Positions 16,109 to 24,895 of a DNA stretch of 64,000 nt are shown here, in pieces. Under the pieces are notes generated by a model. The model worked only from the letters and a program-made list of their open reading frames with translations. It was not told the origin of the DNA and ran no database searches. Positions within the stretch are counted from its first letter, which is position 1, and each line of letters begins with the position of its first letter. This stretch comes from Methylobacterium sp. Leaf112. GTDB lineage: Bacteria; Pseudomonadota; Alphaproteobacteria; Rhizobiales; Beijerinckiaceae. A program made the translations under genes and the position numbers. The stretch is taken from the NCBI RefSeq assembly GCF_001423295.1, contig NZ_LMNG01000012.1, positions 310,728-374,727 of the forward strand, in the 5' to 3' direction.

Positions 16109-17071
16109 CTACAGCTTCCGGCCAATCTCCAGGAACTTCACCGCGCGGCGGTCGCGGATCTCGTCCGGCGACAGGCCGTCGAATTCGGTGAGCGCGCTGG
16201 CTATCGCCTGTCCGGCGGCGGCCGTGGCGGCGGCGCGGCCGCGATGGGCGCCGCCCGTGGCCTCGGGGACGATGGTGTCGATGATGCCGAGGCGCAGCAG
16301 GTCCTGCGCGGTGATCTTCATGGCGGTGGCGGCGTCCGCCGCCCGGCCCTGGTCGCGCCACAGGATCGAGGCGGCCCCCTCGGGCGAGATCACGCCGTAG
16401 ATCGCATGCTCCATCATCAGCACGCGGTTGGCGGTGGCGAGGGCGATGGCGCCGCCGGAGCCGCCCTCGCCGATGACGAGGGCGACGTTGGGGACGCCGA
16501 GCCCGAGGCAGGCTTCCGTGGAGCGGGCGATGGCTTCGGCCTGGCCGCGCTCCTCCGCCTCGATGCCGGGGAACGCGCCCGCCGTGTCGATGAAGGCGAG
16601 CACCGGCAGGCCGAACCGGTCGGCCATCTCCATCAGGCGCACGGCCTTGCGGTAGCCCTCGGGCTTCGCCATTCCGAAATTGTGGTGCAGGCGCGTCTCG
16701 GTCGAGTGGCCCTTCTCCTGGCCGATGACGCACACCGACCGGCCCCGGAACCGGCCGAACCCGGCCACGATGGCGGCGTCCTCGCCGAAGGCACGGTCCC
16801 CGGCGAGCGGCGTGAACTCGGTGATGAGATCGGCGCAGTAATCGACGAAATGCGGCCGCTGCGGATGGCGGGCCACCTGGGTCTTCTGCCACGGGGTGAG
16901 CGAGGCGTAGATGTCCGACAGGGCGGAGGCGGCCTTGGCTTCGAGACGCCCGACCTCCTCGGTGATGGACACGGCGCCGTCGCGGGCGCCCACCGCCTTC
17001 AGTTCCTCGACCTTCGCCTCGAGTTCGGCGACGGGCTTCTCGAAGTCCAGGTAGGAGCGCATCACCGTCAT
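16109..17071 (-). CDS. accA: acetyl-CoA carboxylase carboxyltransferase subunit alpha
   Basis: A 320-residue AccA, the usual length. It opens with the coiled N-terminal helix MRSYLDFEKPVAELEAK and contains PWQKTQVARHPQRP, the carboxybiotin-site glycine loop EGGSGGAIA and the conserved ISPEGAASILWRD. With AccD it transfers carboxyl from biotin-BCCP to acetyl-CoA, making malonyl-CoA for fatty acid synthesis in the cytosol. An alternative ATG at 17062 would remove three residues and gives the common family start MRSYLDF. The M24 peptidase gene lies 99 bases upstream on the same strand. Confidence 0.95.
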   Translation of the reverse strand: MTVMRSYLDFEKPVAELEAKVEELKAVGARDGAVSITEEVGRLEAKAASALSDIYASLTPWQKTQVARHPQRPHFVDYCADLITEFTPLAGDRAFGEDAAIVAGFGRFRGRSVCVIGQEKGHSTETRLHHNFGMAKPEGYRKAVRLMEMADRFGLPVLAFIDTAGAFPGIEAEERGQAEAIARSTEACLGLGVPNVALVIGEGGSGGAIALATANRVLMMEHAIYGVISPEGAASILWRDQGRAADAATAMKITAQDLLRLGIIDTIVPEATGGAHRGRAAATAAAGQAIASALTEFDGLSPDEIRDRRAVKFLEIGRKL

Positions 17072-17170
17072 CGGTCTCAAGGTCCATCCCAATCGCGGGC
17101 GCCGGGGTTTTGGGGACCCGGTGCGGTGCGGGGTGTTGGCGAAGGCCGGGCGGGTGTCAACCGCGCGGGG

Positions 17171-18982
17171 TCAGGCGAGGGGGCGGGTGGCCGCGTCGAG
17201 CCAGGCCCGCGTCGGGGCGTCGAGGTGGGGGCCGAGGGCGTCGCGGACCCGGGCGTGATAGGCGTCGATCCAGGCGCGCTCGGCCGGGCCGAGGAGGTCC
17301 ACGGCGACGAGGCGGCGGTCGAACGGCGCCAGGGTCAGGGTCTCGAAGCCGAGCATCGGGCGCTCGCCCCCGGGGATGGCGCGCGGCTCGACGAGGACGA
17401 GGTTCTCCAGGCGGATGCCGTACGCCCCGGCGCGGTAATAGCCCGGCTCGTTGGAGAGGATCATGCCGGCCTCCAGCGCCACGGTGCCGGTCTTGGCGAT
17501 GCGCTGCGGGCCCTCGTGCACGGAGAGGAAGGCGCCGACCCCGTGGCCGGTGCCGTGGTCGAAGTCGAGGCCGGCCTCCCACAGGGCGGCACGGGCGAAG
17601 CCGTCGATCTGCGCCCCCGTGGTCCCCTTCGGGAACACCGCCCGCGCGATGGCGATGTGACCCTTGAGCACCCGGGTGAAGCGGTCGCGCATGAGGTCCG
17701 TGGGCGGGCCGACGGCCACCGTGCGGGTGATGTCCGTGGTGCCGTCGGCATATTGCGCGCCGGAATCGATGAGAAAGAGTTCGCCGGGCCGGACCCTTCG
17801 GTCGGTCTCGCGGCTCACCCGGTAATGCACGATGGCGCCGTTGGGGCCGCTGCCCGAGATGGTCGGGAACGAGACGTCCCGCAGCAGGCCGCCCTCGCTG
17901 CGAAAATCCTCCAGGGCCTCCACGGCGGCGATCTCGGTCAGGTCCTCCGCCCCATCGAGCCAGGCGAGGAAGCGGACCACCGCGACGCCATCGCGAAGAT
18001 GGGCGGCGCGGGTGCCGGCGATCTCGGCTTCGTTCTTCACCGCCTTCAGGGCGGTGATCGGGTCCGGGCCGGTCTCGGCCACGCCGCCGGCAGCCTCGAT
18101 CCGAACCTTCAACGCGATGGCCGCCGTGGCGGCGTCGAGGCGGATCGTCCGGCCCTTCGCGAGCCCGTCGAGGGCGGTCTCGAACGCCGAGCGGGGCCGG
18201 AGGTCGGCGACCGGCGCCAGCGCCGCCCGCAAGGCGGGGGCGATGTCGGGCGAAGCGAGGAACAGGGTCGGGCGGCCCTCCAGGGGCAGGATCGCGTAGC
18301 CGAGCGCCAGGGGCGTGTGCGCCACGTCCGATCCCCGCAGGTTGAACGCCCAGGCGAGGTTGTGCGGATCGGAGATTACCAGGGCGGCGCACGCGGCCTT
18401 GGCGAGGGCCGCGCGGATGCGGACGAGTTTCTGGGGGATCGCCTCGCCGGCGAGCGCGAGGGGATGAGGCACCACGGGGCCGGCGGGCGCGCCGGGCCGG
18501 TCGGCCCATACGGCATCGACGGGGTTGGCGGCGACGGCGCGCAGGGTCGCCCCGACCTTTTCGGCGACCCGCGCCAGGCGGGCGACGCCGTCCGGCGTGT
18601 GCAGCCATGGATCGTAGCCCAGCACCTGGCCGCGCGTGAGATGAGCGCCGATCCACGCCTCGACATTCGTCTCGGCGAGTTGGACCGGGGTGATGACGGC
18701 GGTGTCGACCTGGGCCGGAGCCTGGAGGGTGTAGCGCCCGTCCACCACCAAGGCGGCGGTGTCCGTCAGGATCACCGCCGTGCCCGCCGAGCCGGTGAAG
18801 CCCGTGAGCCAGGCGAGGCGCTCGGCCCCGGGCGGCACGTATTCCGACTGGTGCTCATCGGCGCGGGGCACCACGAACCCGTCGAGCCCCTCCGCCGCCA
18901 AGATTGTTCGCAGGGCCGCGATGCGTGCGGCGCCCACGCGGTGACTCGGATCGTCGAAGGTCTGGAAGCGGAGGCGCGTCAT
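17171..18982 (-). CDS. Xaa-Pro aminopeptidase, M24B family (aminopeptidase P)
   Basis: A 603-residue, three-part aminopeptidase P of the long (XPNPEP1-like) type. It has two creatinase-N-like domains (about 1-300) followed by the pita-bread catalytic domain. The five metal ligands are visible: Asp in FLIDSGAQY, Asp in GTTDITR, His in HGTGHGVG, Glu in SNEPGYY and Glu in IRLENL. It removes an N-terminal residue next to proline in the cytosol, using a binuclear metal centre. It is on the same strand as prmA upstream (24-base gap) and accA downstream, so a prmA-M24-accA transcript is possible. Confidence 0.92.
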   Translation of the reverse strand: MTRLRFQTFDDPSHRVGAARIAALRTILAAEGLDGFVVPRADEHQSEYVPPGAERLAWLTGFTGSAGTAVILTDTAALVVDGRYTLQAPAQVDTAVITPVQLAETNVEAWIGAHLTRGQVLGYDPWLHTPDGVARLARVAEKVGATLRAVAANPVDAVWADRPGAPAGPVVPHPLALAGEAIPQKLVRIRAALAKAACAALVISDPHNLAWAFNLRGSDVAHTPLALGYAILPLEGRPTLFLASPDIAPALRAALAPVADLRPRSAFETALDGLAKGRTIRLDAATAAIALKVRIEAAGGVAETGPDPITALKAVKNEAEIAGTRAAHLRDGVAVVRFLAWLDGAEDLTEIAAVEALEDFRSEGGLLRDVSFPTISGSGPNGAIVHYRVSRETDRRVRPGELFLIDSGAQYADGTTDITRTVAVGPPTDLMRDRFTRVLKGHIAIARAVFPKGTTGAQIDGFARAALWEAGLDFDHGTGHGVGAFLSVHEGPQRIAKTGTVALEAGMILSNEPGYYRAGAYGIRLENLVLVEPRAIPGGERPMLGFETLTLAPFDRRLVAVDLLGPAERAWIDAYHARVRDALGPHLDAPTRAWLDAATRPLA

Positions 18983-19006
18983 GCGGCCAGGGTTACGCCG
19001 GGCGGT

Positions 19007-19960
19007 TCAGTGCGGCAACCATCCGCGCAGGGGCCGGGGTGCGGCGCCGCCGCGCTTGAGCACCAGGGTGGCCCAGCCCTCGATGAGGCCGTGGCGGGCG
19101 AGATGGAAGCCGCGGTGGCGGTAGGTCGAGAGCACGCCCGGCACGTCGCGCTCGATGAGGCCCGAGAGGATGAGCACGCCGCGATCCGCCACCACCGCCG
19201 TGAGCGAGGGCGCGAGGCCCTTCAGCGGGCGCGCCAGGATGTTGGCGAACACTACGTCGAACCGGCGCGGCCGGCGGGCGAGCGCATGGCGCACGCCCGG
19301 GCCCTGGTAGAGCCGGAGCGTCGGGCCCAATCCGTTGAGGCGGGCGTTGCCGATGGCCGTCATCACCGCCTCGGGGTCGAGGTCGCCGGCGATGACCGGG
19401 GTGTGCAGGGCTTTGGCCGCCGCGAAGGCCAGGATGCCGGTGCCGGTGCCGACATCGAGGACGTGGGCCGGGCGGCCGCGCTTCAGCACGTCGGCCAGCG
19501 CCCGCAGGCAGCCCAGCGTCGTGCCGTGGTGGCCGGTGCCGAAGGCCAGCGCCGCCTCGATCTCGATGGCGAGATCGTTGACCCGCACGGTGTCGCGGTC
19601 GTGGCTGCCGTGGACGAGGAAGCGCCCGGCCCGCACGGGGTTGAGCCCCTCGAGGGAGGCACGGACCCAGTCCTGCTGGTCGATGGTCTCGAAGGTCGCC
19701 GCATCGGCCTGGTCGCCGACCACGGGCCGGATGAGGTCGCGGACCCACGCCTCGTCGGGCGCGTCGGCGAAATACGCCTCCAGGCGCCAGGTCCGGCCGT
19801 CCTCCGCCTCGAAGGCGGCCACCGCCGTCTGCGTCGGGTCGAACATCTCGCCCAGCAGATCGGTCATCGCCTTGGCCGCCCCCTCGTCCGTGAGGAGCCG
19901 GAGCACGTGGGTCGGGCGGTGGGGGGGAAGGCCTTCGAGCATGGACGAGGGCTCTAACAT
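19007..19960 (-). CDS. prmA: ribosomal protein L11 methyltransferase
   Basis: A 317-residue PrmA-type SAM methyltransferase. The N-terminal substrate-recognition domain (about 15-125) is followed by the linker motif AFGTGHHGTT, the SAM motif I VLDVGTGTGILAFAAAK, then DLDPEAV, and the post-motif FDVVFANILARPL where N-I-L is typical of PrmA. It trimethylates ribosomal protein L11. Two ATGs are possible: 19960 (used) and 19942, which would start MLEGLPPHRP. Neither has a strong ribosome binding site. It heads a minus-strand unit with the M24 peptidase. Confidence 0.9.
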   Translation of the reverse strand: MLEPSSMLEGLPPHRPTHVLRLLTDEGAAKAMTDLLGEMFDPTQTAVAAFEAEDGRTWRLEAYFADAPDEAWVRDLIRPVVGDQADAATFETIDQQDWVRASLEGLNPVRAGRFLVHGSHDRDTVRVNDLAIEIEAALAFGTGHHGTTLGCLRALADVLKRGRPAHVLDVGTGTGILAFAAAKALHTPVIAGDLDPEAVMTAIGNARLNGLGPTLRLYQGPGVRHALARRPRRFDVVFANILARPLKGLAPSLTAVVADRGVLILSGLIERDVPGVLSTYRHRGFHLARHGLIEGWATLVLKRGGAAPRPLRGWLPH

Positions 19961-20072
19961 CCCGGGCGATGCGTCGCCACTGTCGCGAAAATCTTACGGA
20001 ACGGGGGCGGAAGTTCCGCGTTTGTCCTCGCTTCCCGGAGTCGCTTCGATCATCGCGGGTGCCCGTGTGCGT

Positions 20073-20276
20073 ATGAAAATCAAGAGAACCGGCGCGCGAA
20101 CGCCGGTGGTCATGGCGGAAATGTCCAAGTCCCGCAGGCGCCTCGCCCGCGGACGCGCGGGGATTCTCGACGCCGAGGCGCTGACCGCGCCCGTGCCGGG
20201 GCCCATGCTCGTGCTCCTCAGCCGCCTGCATCGCTCCGAGACCTCGCTGCGCGACGAGGACGAGCGTCAGTCCTGA
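20073..20276 (+). CDS. small basic hypothetical protein, 67 aa
   Basis: An ATG at 20073 opens a 67-residue frame. The first half is very basic (MKIKRTGARTP, then MSKSRRRLARGRAG) and the second half contains PVPGPMLVLLSRLHRSETS with an acidic end DEDERQS. Codon use in the second half shows the high third-position GC expected of coding DNA here. I recognise no family. It lies in the divergent gap between prmA and modB. Confidence 0.4.
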   Translation: MKIKRTGARTPVVMAEMSKSRRRLARGRAGILDAEALTAPVPGPMLVLLSRLHRSETSLRDEDERQS

Positions 20277-20443
20277 GGCGGCCTTCGAAGGGTTGGCCCG
20301 GGTTCGCCAGCTCCGACGCCTGAAGTTGCGCGCGCCGTCGCCGGCGGCGCGGGCCCGTGGGTGGCATCGTGGGCAGCGCCCGTTAAACCGCGTAGCTTGG
20401 CGACCGATCCGCGATCCGCCGCGCCCTTACCCCGGACTGCGCC

Positions 20444-21154
20444 TTGGACATTCCCGGCCTCGCCCTCGGCCTCACGCCCGACGAGTGGACCGCCATCGCC
20501 CTCAGCCTGCGGGTGGCGGCGGTGGCGACGGTGGCGAGCCTCGGTCCCGGCCTGGCGGTCGCCTGGCTGCTGGCGCGAAAACGCTTTCCCGGGCGCAGTC
20601 TCCTCGACGGGCTCGTGCACCTGCCCCTGATCCTGCCGCCGGTGGTGACGGGCTATCTCCTGCTCCTCGCCTTCGGCCGGCGCGGCACCTTCGGGGCGGC
20701 GCTGGCCGAGATCGGCATCGTGCTGTCGTTCCGTTGGACCGGGGCGGCGCTCGCCTGCGCGGTGATGGGGTTCCCCCTCATGGTGCGGGCCATGCGCCTG
20801 TCCATCGAGGCCGTGGACCGGCGGGTCGAGCAGGCGGCGGCGACCCTGGGGGCCTCGCCGTGGGCGGTGTTCCGCACCGTGACCCTGCCGCTCGCGCTCC
20901 CGGGCGTGCTCGCCGGGGCGGTGCTGGCCTTCGCCAAGGCCATGGGCGAGTTCGGCGCCACCATCACCTTCGTGTCGAACATCCCCGGCGAGACCCAGAC
21001 CCTGCCGTCGGCCATCTACAGCCTGACCCAGGTGCCGGGCGGCGAGGCCGGGGCCTTACGCCTCACCCTCGTCTCCGTGGCCCTCTCCATGGCGGCGCTC
21101 CTCGCCTCCGAACTCCTGGCCCGGCGCCTCGCCCGCCGGCTGGGGGCCGGATGA
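20444..21154 (+). CDS. modB: molybdate ABC transporter permease
   Basis: A 236-residue inner-membrane permease with five to six transmembrane helices and the ModB-specific pattern: HLPLILPPVVTGYLLLLAFGR near the N-terminus and the EAA loop EQAAATLGASPWAVFRTVTLPLALPG (about 128-155), followed by FAKAMGEFGATITFVSNIPGETQTLP. It moves molybdate with ModC. The start is TTG 20444; no in-frame ATG or suitable GTG lies near the family N-terminus, so the rare start seems real. Its stop overlaps the modC start (ATGA). No modA lies next to it. Confidence 0.9.
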   Translation: MDIPGLALGLTPDEWTAIALSLRVAAVATVASLGPGLAVAWLLARKRFPGRSLLDGLVHLPLILPPVVTGYLLLLAFGRRGTFGAALAEIGIVLSFRWTGAALACAVMGFPLMVRAMRLSIEAVDRRVEQAAATLGASPWAVFRTVTLPLALPGVLAGAVLAFAKAMGEFGATITFVSNIPGETQTLPSAIYSLTQVPGGEAGALRLTLVSVALSMAALLASELLARRLARRLGAG

Positions 21155-22272
21155 GCCTCCGGTTCGAGGCCGCCCTCGCGCGCGGCGCCTTCCGGCTCGA
21201 CGTCGCCTTCACGGCGCCCTCCGGCCTCACCGCCCTGTTCGGGCCCTCGGGCTCGGGCAAGACCACGGTGATCGATTGCCTCGCGGGCCTCGCGCGGCCC
21301 GACCGGGGCCGCATCGTCGTCGACGGGCGGACCCTCCTCGACACGCAAGGCGGCATCGCCATCCCCGTCCATCGCCGCCGCATCGGCGTGGTGTTCCAGG
21401 AAGCCCGGCTGCTGCCGCATCTCAGCGTGCGCCAGAACCTCGATTACGGCCGGCGGTTCTTCGCCCGCGGCGACGCGGAGAGCCCCGGCCTCGGCTTCGA
21501 CGACGTGGTCGGGCTGCTGGGCATCGGCCATCTCCTGGACCGCCGCCCCGCCGGCCTGTCGGGGGGCGAGGGCCAGCGCGTCGCCATCGGCCGGGCGCTG
21601 CTGTCGCGCCCGCGCCTGCTCCTCATGGACGAGCCGCTCGCCGCCCTCGACGCGGCCCGCAAGGCCGAGATACTGCCCCTCATCGAGCGCCTGCGCGACG
21701 CCGCCGGCCTGCCCATCGTGTATGTCAGCCACGCCGTGTCGGAGGTGGCGCGCCTCGCCGACACCCTCGTGGTGCTGGAGGCCGGGCGCGTCGCCGCCGC
21801 CGGCCCGGCCGAGACCCTGCTGCGCAGCGGCGAACTCGGCCCCGAGCACGCCGCGCAGGGCGGCAGCCGCCTCGACATGGTGGTGGCCGGGCACGATTCC
21901 GCCTCGGGCCTCACCCGGCTCTCCGGTGCCGTCGGAACCTTGAGCGTCCCCCGCCTCGACCGCGCCGTCGGCACGGCGGTGCGCCTCCTCGTGCCGGCCC
22001 GCGACGTGCTGGTGGCGATCGAGATCCCCGTGGGCCTCAGCGCCCGCAACGTGCTCGCCGGGACCGTGCGGGATCTCGCGCCCCTCGGGGACGGGGCCGT
22101 GCGCGTCACACTCGCGTGCGGCGGCGTGGCGCTGGCCGCCCGCCTCACGCAGGCCTCCGTGCGCGACCTCGCGCTCACGCCGGGCCGCCCGGTCTTCGCC
22201 GTGGTGAAGAGCGTCGCGTTCGATCCCCAGGGCATCGGCACCGGCGGGAGTACCGCGCCGGTGGAGATCTGA
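21151..22272 (+). CDS. modC: molybdate ABC transporter ATP-binding protein
   Basis: A 373-residue ATPase with Walker A GPSGSGKTT (about 31-39), Q-loop VVFQEARLLPH, ABC signature LSGGEGQRVAIGRAL, Walker B LLLMDEPLAALD and switch His in VYVSHAVSE. A C-terminal TOBE/mop domain (about 300-365) that senses intracellular molybdate is present. The ATG overlaps the last codon of modB, giving tight translational coupling. Together modBC form the membrane and energising parts of molybdate uptake; the periplasmic binding protein must be encoded elsewhere. Confidence 0.93.
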   Translation: MSLRFEAALARGAFRLDVAFTAPSGLTALFGPSGSGKTTVIDCLAGLARPDRGRIVVDGRTLLDTQGGIAIPVHRRRIGVVFQEARLLPHLSVRQNLDYGRRFFARGDAESPGLGFDDVVGLLGIGHLLDRRPAGLSGGEGQRVAIGRALLSRPRLLLMDEPLAALDAARKAEILPLIERLRDAAGLPIVYVSHAVSEVARLADTLVVLEAGRVAAAGPAETLLRSGELGPEHAAQGGSRLDMVVAGHDSASGLTRLSGAVGTLSVPRLDRAVGTAVRLLVPARDVLVAIEIPVGLSARNVLAGTVRDLAPLGDGAVRVTLACGGVALAARLTQASVRDLALTPGRPVFAVVKSVAFDPQGIGTGGSTAPVEI

Positions 22273-22440
22273 AACGCCCGCCCCGACTCCTAAGATTCGA
22301 TGGATGGCCGCAACGCTCCCTTGACGACACACGCACGGACCGGTGGGCGGGGACGATTCCTTAAGACTCGATTCGGGCCCCGCGCGTTCACTGGTCTCTC
22401 GGACTGGTATCCTGTCATCCAAGGAGGCGCGGGGCGAACG

Positions 22441-22794
22441 ATGCAGATCTCGACCATCACCGCGACCCCGGCGTTCCGGGGACCGGGCGCGGGTCCGGCC
22501 CCCGTCGCCCCCGTCGCCGCGCCGGAGCCCCTCGCGCCCGCCGTGCGCGTCGACATCCGCAATCCGGAGCGTGACGCGCCCCGGCCGGAGCCGGACGCGG
22601 CGGTGACGCCGAACGAGGCCCGCGTCCGCATCGACCGGGACACCCGCACGGTGGTCTATCAGGAGGTCGATCCGGCATCGGGCGACGTGGTGATCCAGCT
22701 GCCCGATCCGGTGATCCTCAAGGCCCGCGCCTACGCCGAGCAGGCGGCCGCCGCCCGCGCGACGACCGAGCGCCCCCTCGACCGGACGGCCTGA
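22441..22794 (+). CDS. hypothetical protein with a FlaG-like C-terminal pattern
   Basis: A 117-residue protein. The first 70 residues are Ala/Pro-rich and disordered. The segment RVRIDRDTRTVVYQEVD to VVIQLPD (about 68-95) has the alternating pattern and D-P-x-S-G-D-V-x-x-Q-x-P ending typical of FlaG-type flagellar proteins, though the match is only by eye. A strong AAGGAGG lies at 22421-22427, 13 bases before the ATG. No flagellar gene is nearby, so the role is open. It lies between modC and sufE. Confidence 0.55.
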   Translation: MQISTITATPAFRGPGAGPAPVAPVAAPEPLAPAVRVDIRNPERDAPRPEPDAAVTPNEARVRIDRDTRTVVYQEVDPASGDVVIQLPDPVILKARAYAEQAAAARATTERPLDRTA

Positions 22795-22908
22795 CGGGGC
22801 TCCCGAGCCCTGCGCATCCCCGACGCGGGCGGCGCTTCGGGGTCGCATCCGCCGGCGGGAGGCCTATATCGGAGGAAGCCCCGCCCGATCGCGAGACCGC
22901 CCCCATCC

Positions 22909-23334
22909 ATGCTGCCGCCCATCGAGACCATCATCGAGAATTTCGGAATCCTGGACGAGGGACCGGACCAGATCGAGTACCTCATCGAACTCGGCCGCGC
23001 CCTGCCGCCGTTTCCGGAGGATCTCCTCACCGAGCACAACCGGGTCCACGGCTGCGAGAGCCAGGTCTGGGTGGCGTCCCGCATGGACGAGGCACAGGAG
23101 CCACCGCGGCTGAGCCTGCGCGGCACCAGCGATTCCACGGTGACCAAGGGGCTAATCGCCCTGGTGATGGCCCTTCACGACGGCAAGACGGCGCAGGAGA
23201 TCGGCGCCGTCGACGTGTTCGGGGTGTTCAAGGAGATCGGGCTCGGCGCCCACCTCACCTCGAAGCGGTCCAACGGCGTGCGCGCCATGGCCGAGCGCAT
23301 CCAACACGACGCGGCCCGGCTCCTGGCGGCGTGA
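22909..23334 (+). CDS. sufE: cysteine desulfuration protein SufE
   Basis: A 141-residue SufE. The sulfur-accepting cysteine is Cys49 in VHGCESQVW, and the family pattern DSTVTKGLIALVMALHDGKTAQEI follows. SufE takes persulfide from the cysteine desulfurase SufS and passes it to the SufBCD scaffold in Fe-S cluster assembly. It is not next to a suf operon in this window. ATG 22909 gives the normal length. Confidence 0.93.
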   Translation: MLPPIETIIENFGILDEGPDQIEYLIELGRALPPFPEDLLTEHNRVHGCESQVWVASRMDEAQEPPRLSLRGTSDSTVTKGLIALVMALHDGKTAQEIGAVDVFGVFKEIGLGAHLTSKRSNGVRAMAERIQHDAARLLAA

Positions 23335-23374
23335 GCGTCGCATCGGCCGGGCCCGTTCGGGCGGACGCGGAAAA

Positions 23375-24265
23375 TCAGAGCGCCGCAGCGTCCCGCCACA
23401 GGCGCATCCGGCCCCGGTCCGGCCCCACGGCCTCGCGCTCGAAGCCGTAATGTTCGGCGAGACGCGCCAGCGCGATGCGGGCCACCACCTTGGCCGAGCG
23501 CGCCGGCCAGCGCCGCTCGGCCTCGATGCGCTCCAGCCCTTTCAGGAAGCCGCAGAGGTCGATGAGTAGGCCCGAGAGGTCGCTGCCCACGGCGGCCAGG
23601 GCCGTGCGTACGCGCTGGCGCGCCGCCAGCATGGCGTCGGAGGCGCTCGACGAATCGCGCGGCCCCGAGCCGTCGACCTTCGGCCCGCTCCAATCCGCCC
23701 CCATGCGCGGCATCATCACCGCCCGGGTCAGGTCGCGTCGCAGGCGTTCGCCGGCCTCGTAGCAGGCGGCGTCGATGAGCGGCACGCCGTCCCGGTCCCG
23801 GCGCCGGGCCATCCATGCCAGCGGGCTCTCGGCGGCGTCGCGTAAGGGACGCCCTTCGCGGGCGCCTTGCCGGGCGCCACCCTCGCCGACGAGGTCGAGG
23901 TGCTGGGCGAGGTAGGGCGGATGGGTGCCCGCCCGCTCGCGCCGCAGGCGGGCGAGCCCGGCCGGGCTGAGGGTGAGGCGCGCGTTGCGGCCGGCCGCCC
24001 GTTCCGCGAGGTCGGCGGACAGGAGCGCCGCCCCGGCTGCGGCGGGAAAGCGCCCGGCCCCGAGGGACACGCCGGCTCCGCCCACCCGCACGATGAACCA
24101 GCCCTCCGTGCCGGCGCCGTCCGCCATTGGTTCGGGCAGCGCGTAGGCGCCCTCTTCGGCCAGGGCCGCGAGGAGGCGCCTGGCGTCGCGCCCGAGAACC
24201 GGCGCCAAGCCGGCCGGACGGACCGTAGTGCGGGAAGTCGACGCAACGGATCGAATTTTGTTCAT
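23375..24265 (-). CDS. DUF6456 domain protein (putative helix-turn-helix regulator)
   Basis: A 296-residue basic protein. The N-terminal third (about 20-110) reads like a winged helix (DARRLLAALAEEGAYALPE, then RLTLSPAGLARLRRER). The C-terminal half is the DUF6456 region with DAACYEAGERLRRDLTRAVMMPRMGADW, ASDAMLAARQRV and the helical VGSDLSGLLIDLCGFLKGLERIE. Such alphaproteobacterial proteins are presumed DNA-binding; their targets are unknown. ATG 24265 has GGA eight bases upstream and is preferred to the GTG at 24277. It is followed on the same strand by no close gene. Confidence 0.75.
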   Translation of the reverse strand: MNKIRSVASTSRTTVRPAGLAPVLGRDARRLLAALAEEGAYALPEPMADGAGTEGWFIVRVGGAGVSLGAGRFPAAAGAALLSADLAERAAGRNARLTLSPAGLARLRRERAGTHPPYLAQHLDLVGEGGARQGAREGRPLRDAAESPLAWMARRRDRDGVPLIDAACYEAGERLRRDLTRAVMMPRMGADWSGPKVDGSGPRDSSSASDAMLAARQRVRTALAAVGSDLSGLLIDLCGFLKGLERIEAERRWPARSAKVVARIALARLAEHYGFEREAVGPDRGRMRLWRDAAAL

Positions 24266-24388
24266 GATTTGTTCCACGAGTAACGCGGGCTAGCTCATCG
24301 CCCTGCAACCCATGGTAAAGGATATAAGTCCTAAATCAAGCCCGATTTCCCATTTCCCGGACATGATTCTCCGGGCGGATGCTGTGGC

Positions 24389-24397
24389 TCCGCCCGG
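24389..24397 (-). terminator. possible terminator hairpin after mucR (arms 24371-24379 and 24389-24397)
   Basis: Perfect 9-bp arms (CCGGGCGGA and its complement) surround a 9-base loop, 64 bases past the mucR stop on the minus strand. There is no T run after it, so intrinsic termination is uncertain. Confidence 0.4.
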
Positions 24398-24460
24398 TGC
24401 GAGGCATCGCCTCGAAGTCGCCGCCTCGACGGCAGACCTTCGTGCGATGCCGGACCGCCC

Positions 24461-24895
24461 TCAGGCGGCTTCGTCGTAGTTTCCGTTGCGGGTCTGGCCG
24501 AGGCCGATGGCCTTGGCAAGGTCGGACCGGGCCTTGGCGTAGTTCGGGGCGACCATCGGATAGTCCGGCGGCAGGCCCCACTTCGCACGATACTGCTCGG
24601 GGCTCATGTCGTACTTCGCGCGCAAGTGACGCTTGAGCGACTTGAACACGCGTCCGTCTTCCAGGCAGATGATGTGGTCCGCCGTCACGGATTTCTTGAC
24701 GGAGACCGCCGGCTGCTGCGGAGCGGACGGAGCCTTCGGCTCCTCCTGGCCGCTGCCGATCTGGATCAGCGAGGCGTGGACCCGGCCGATGAGCTGGGCT
24801 AGCTCCGCCGGGGGAACCGGGTTGTTGCTCACGTAGGCCGAAACGATGTCGACCGTCAGTTCCACGTAATCCGCCGAATTTTCAAATTCAGTCAT
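24461..24895 (-). CDS. mucR: MucR/Ros-family zinc-finger-like transcriptional regulator
   Basis: A 144-residue regulator. The N-terminal helical oligomerisation part (about 5-48) is followed by a Pro-rich linker and the Ros/MucR DNA-binding domain (about 70-130): VTADHIICLEDGRVFKSLKRHL and then SPEQYRAKWGLPPDYPMVAPNYA. Of the usual zinc ligands only Cys77 and His90 are obvious; Asp80 stands where classical Ros proteins have the second Cys, a variant known from MucR-type proteins. The family silences AT-rich promoters, controls exopolysaccharide and cell-cycle genes, and often represses itself. A long AT-rich region lies directly upstream. Confidence 0.92.
   Translation of the reverse strand: MTEFENSADYVELTVDIVSAYVSNNPVPPAELAQLIGRVHASLIQIGSGQEEPKAPSAPQQPAVSVKKSVTADHIICLEDGRVFKSLKRHLRAKYDMSPEQYRAKWGLPPDYPMVAPNYAKARSDLAKAIGLGQTRNGNYDEAA

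Noticed and set aside
16244..19957. Very long plus-strand open frame (over 1,200 codons) across accA, the M24 peptidase and prmA
   Set aside because: It lies antisense to three genes with clear families, has no domain pattern and a repetitive charged composition, as expected from GC-rich antisense frames.
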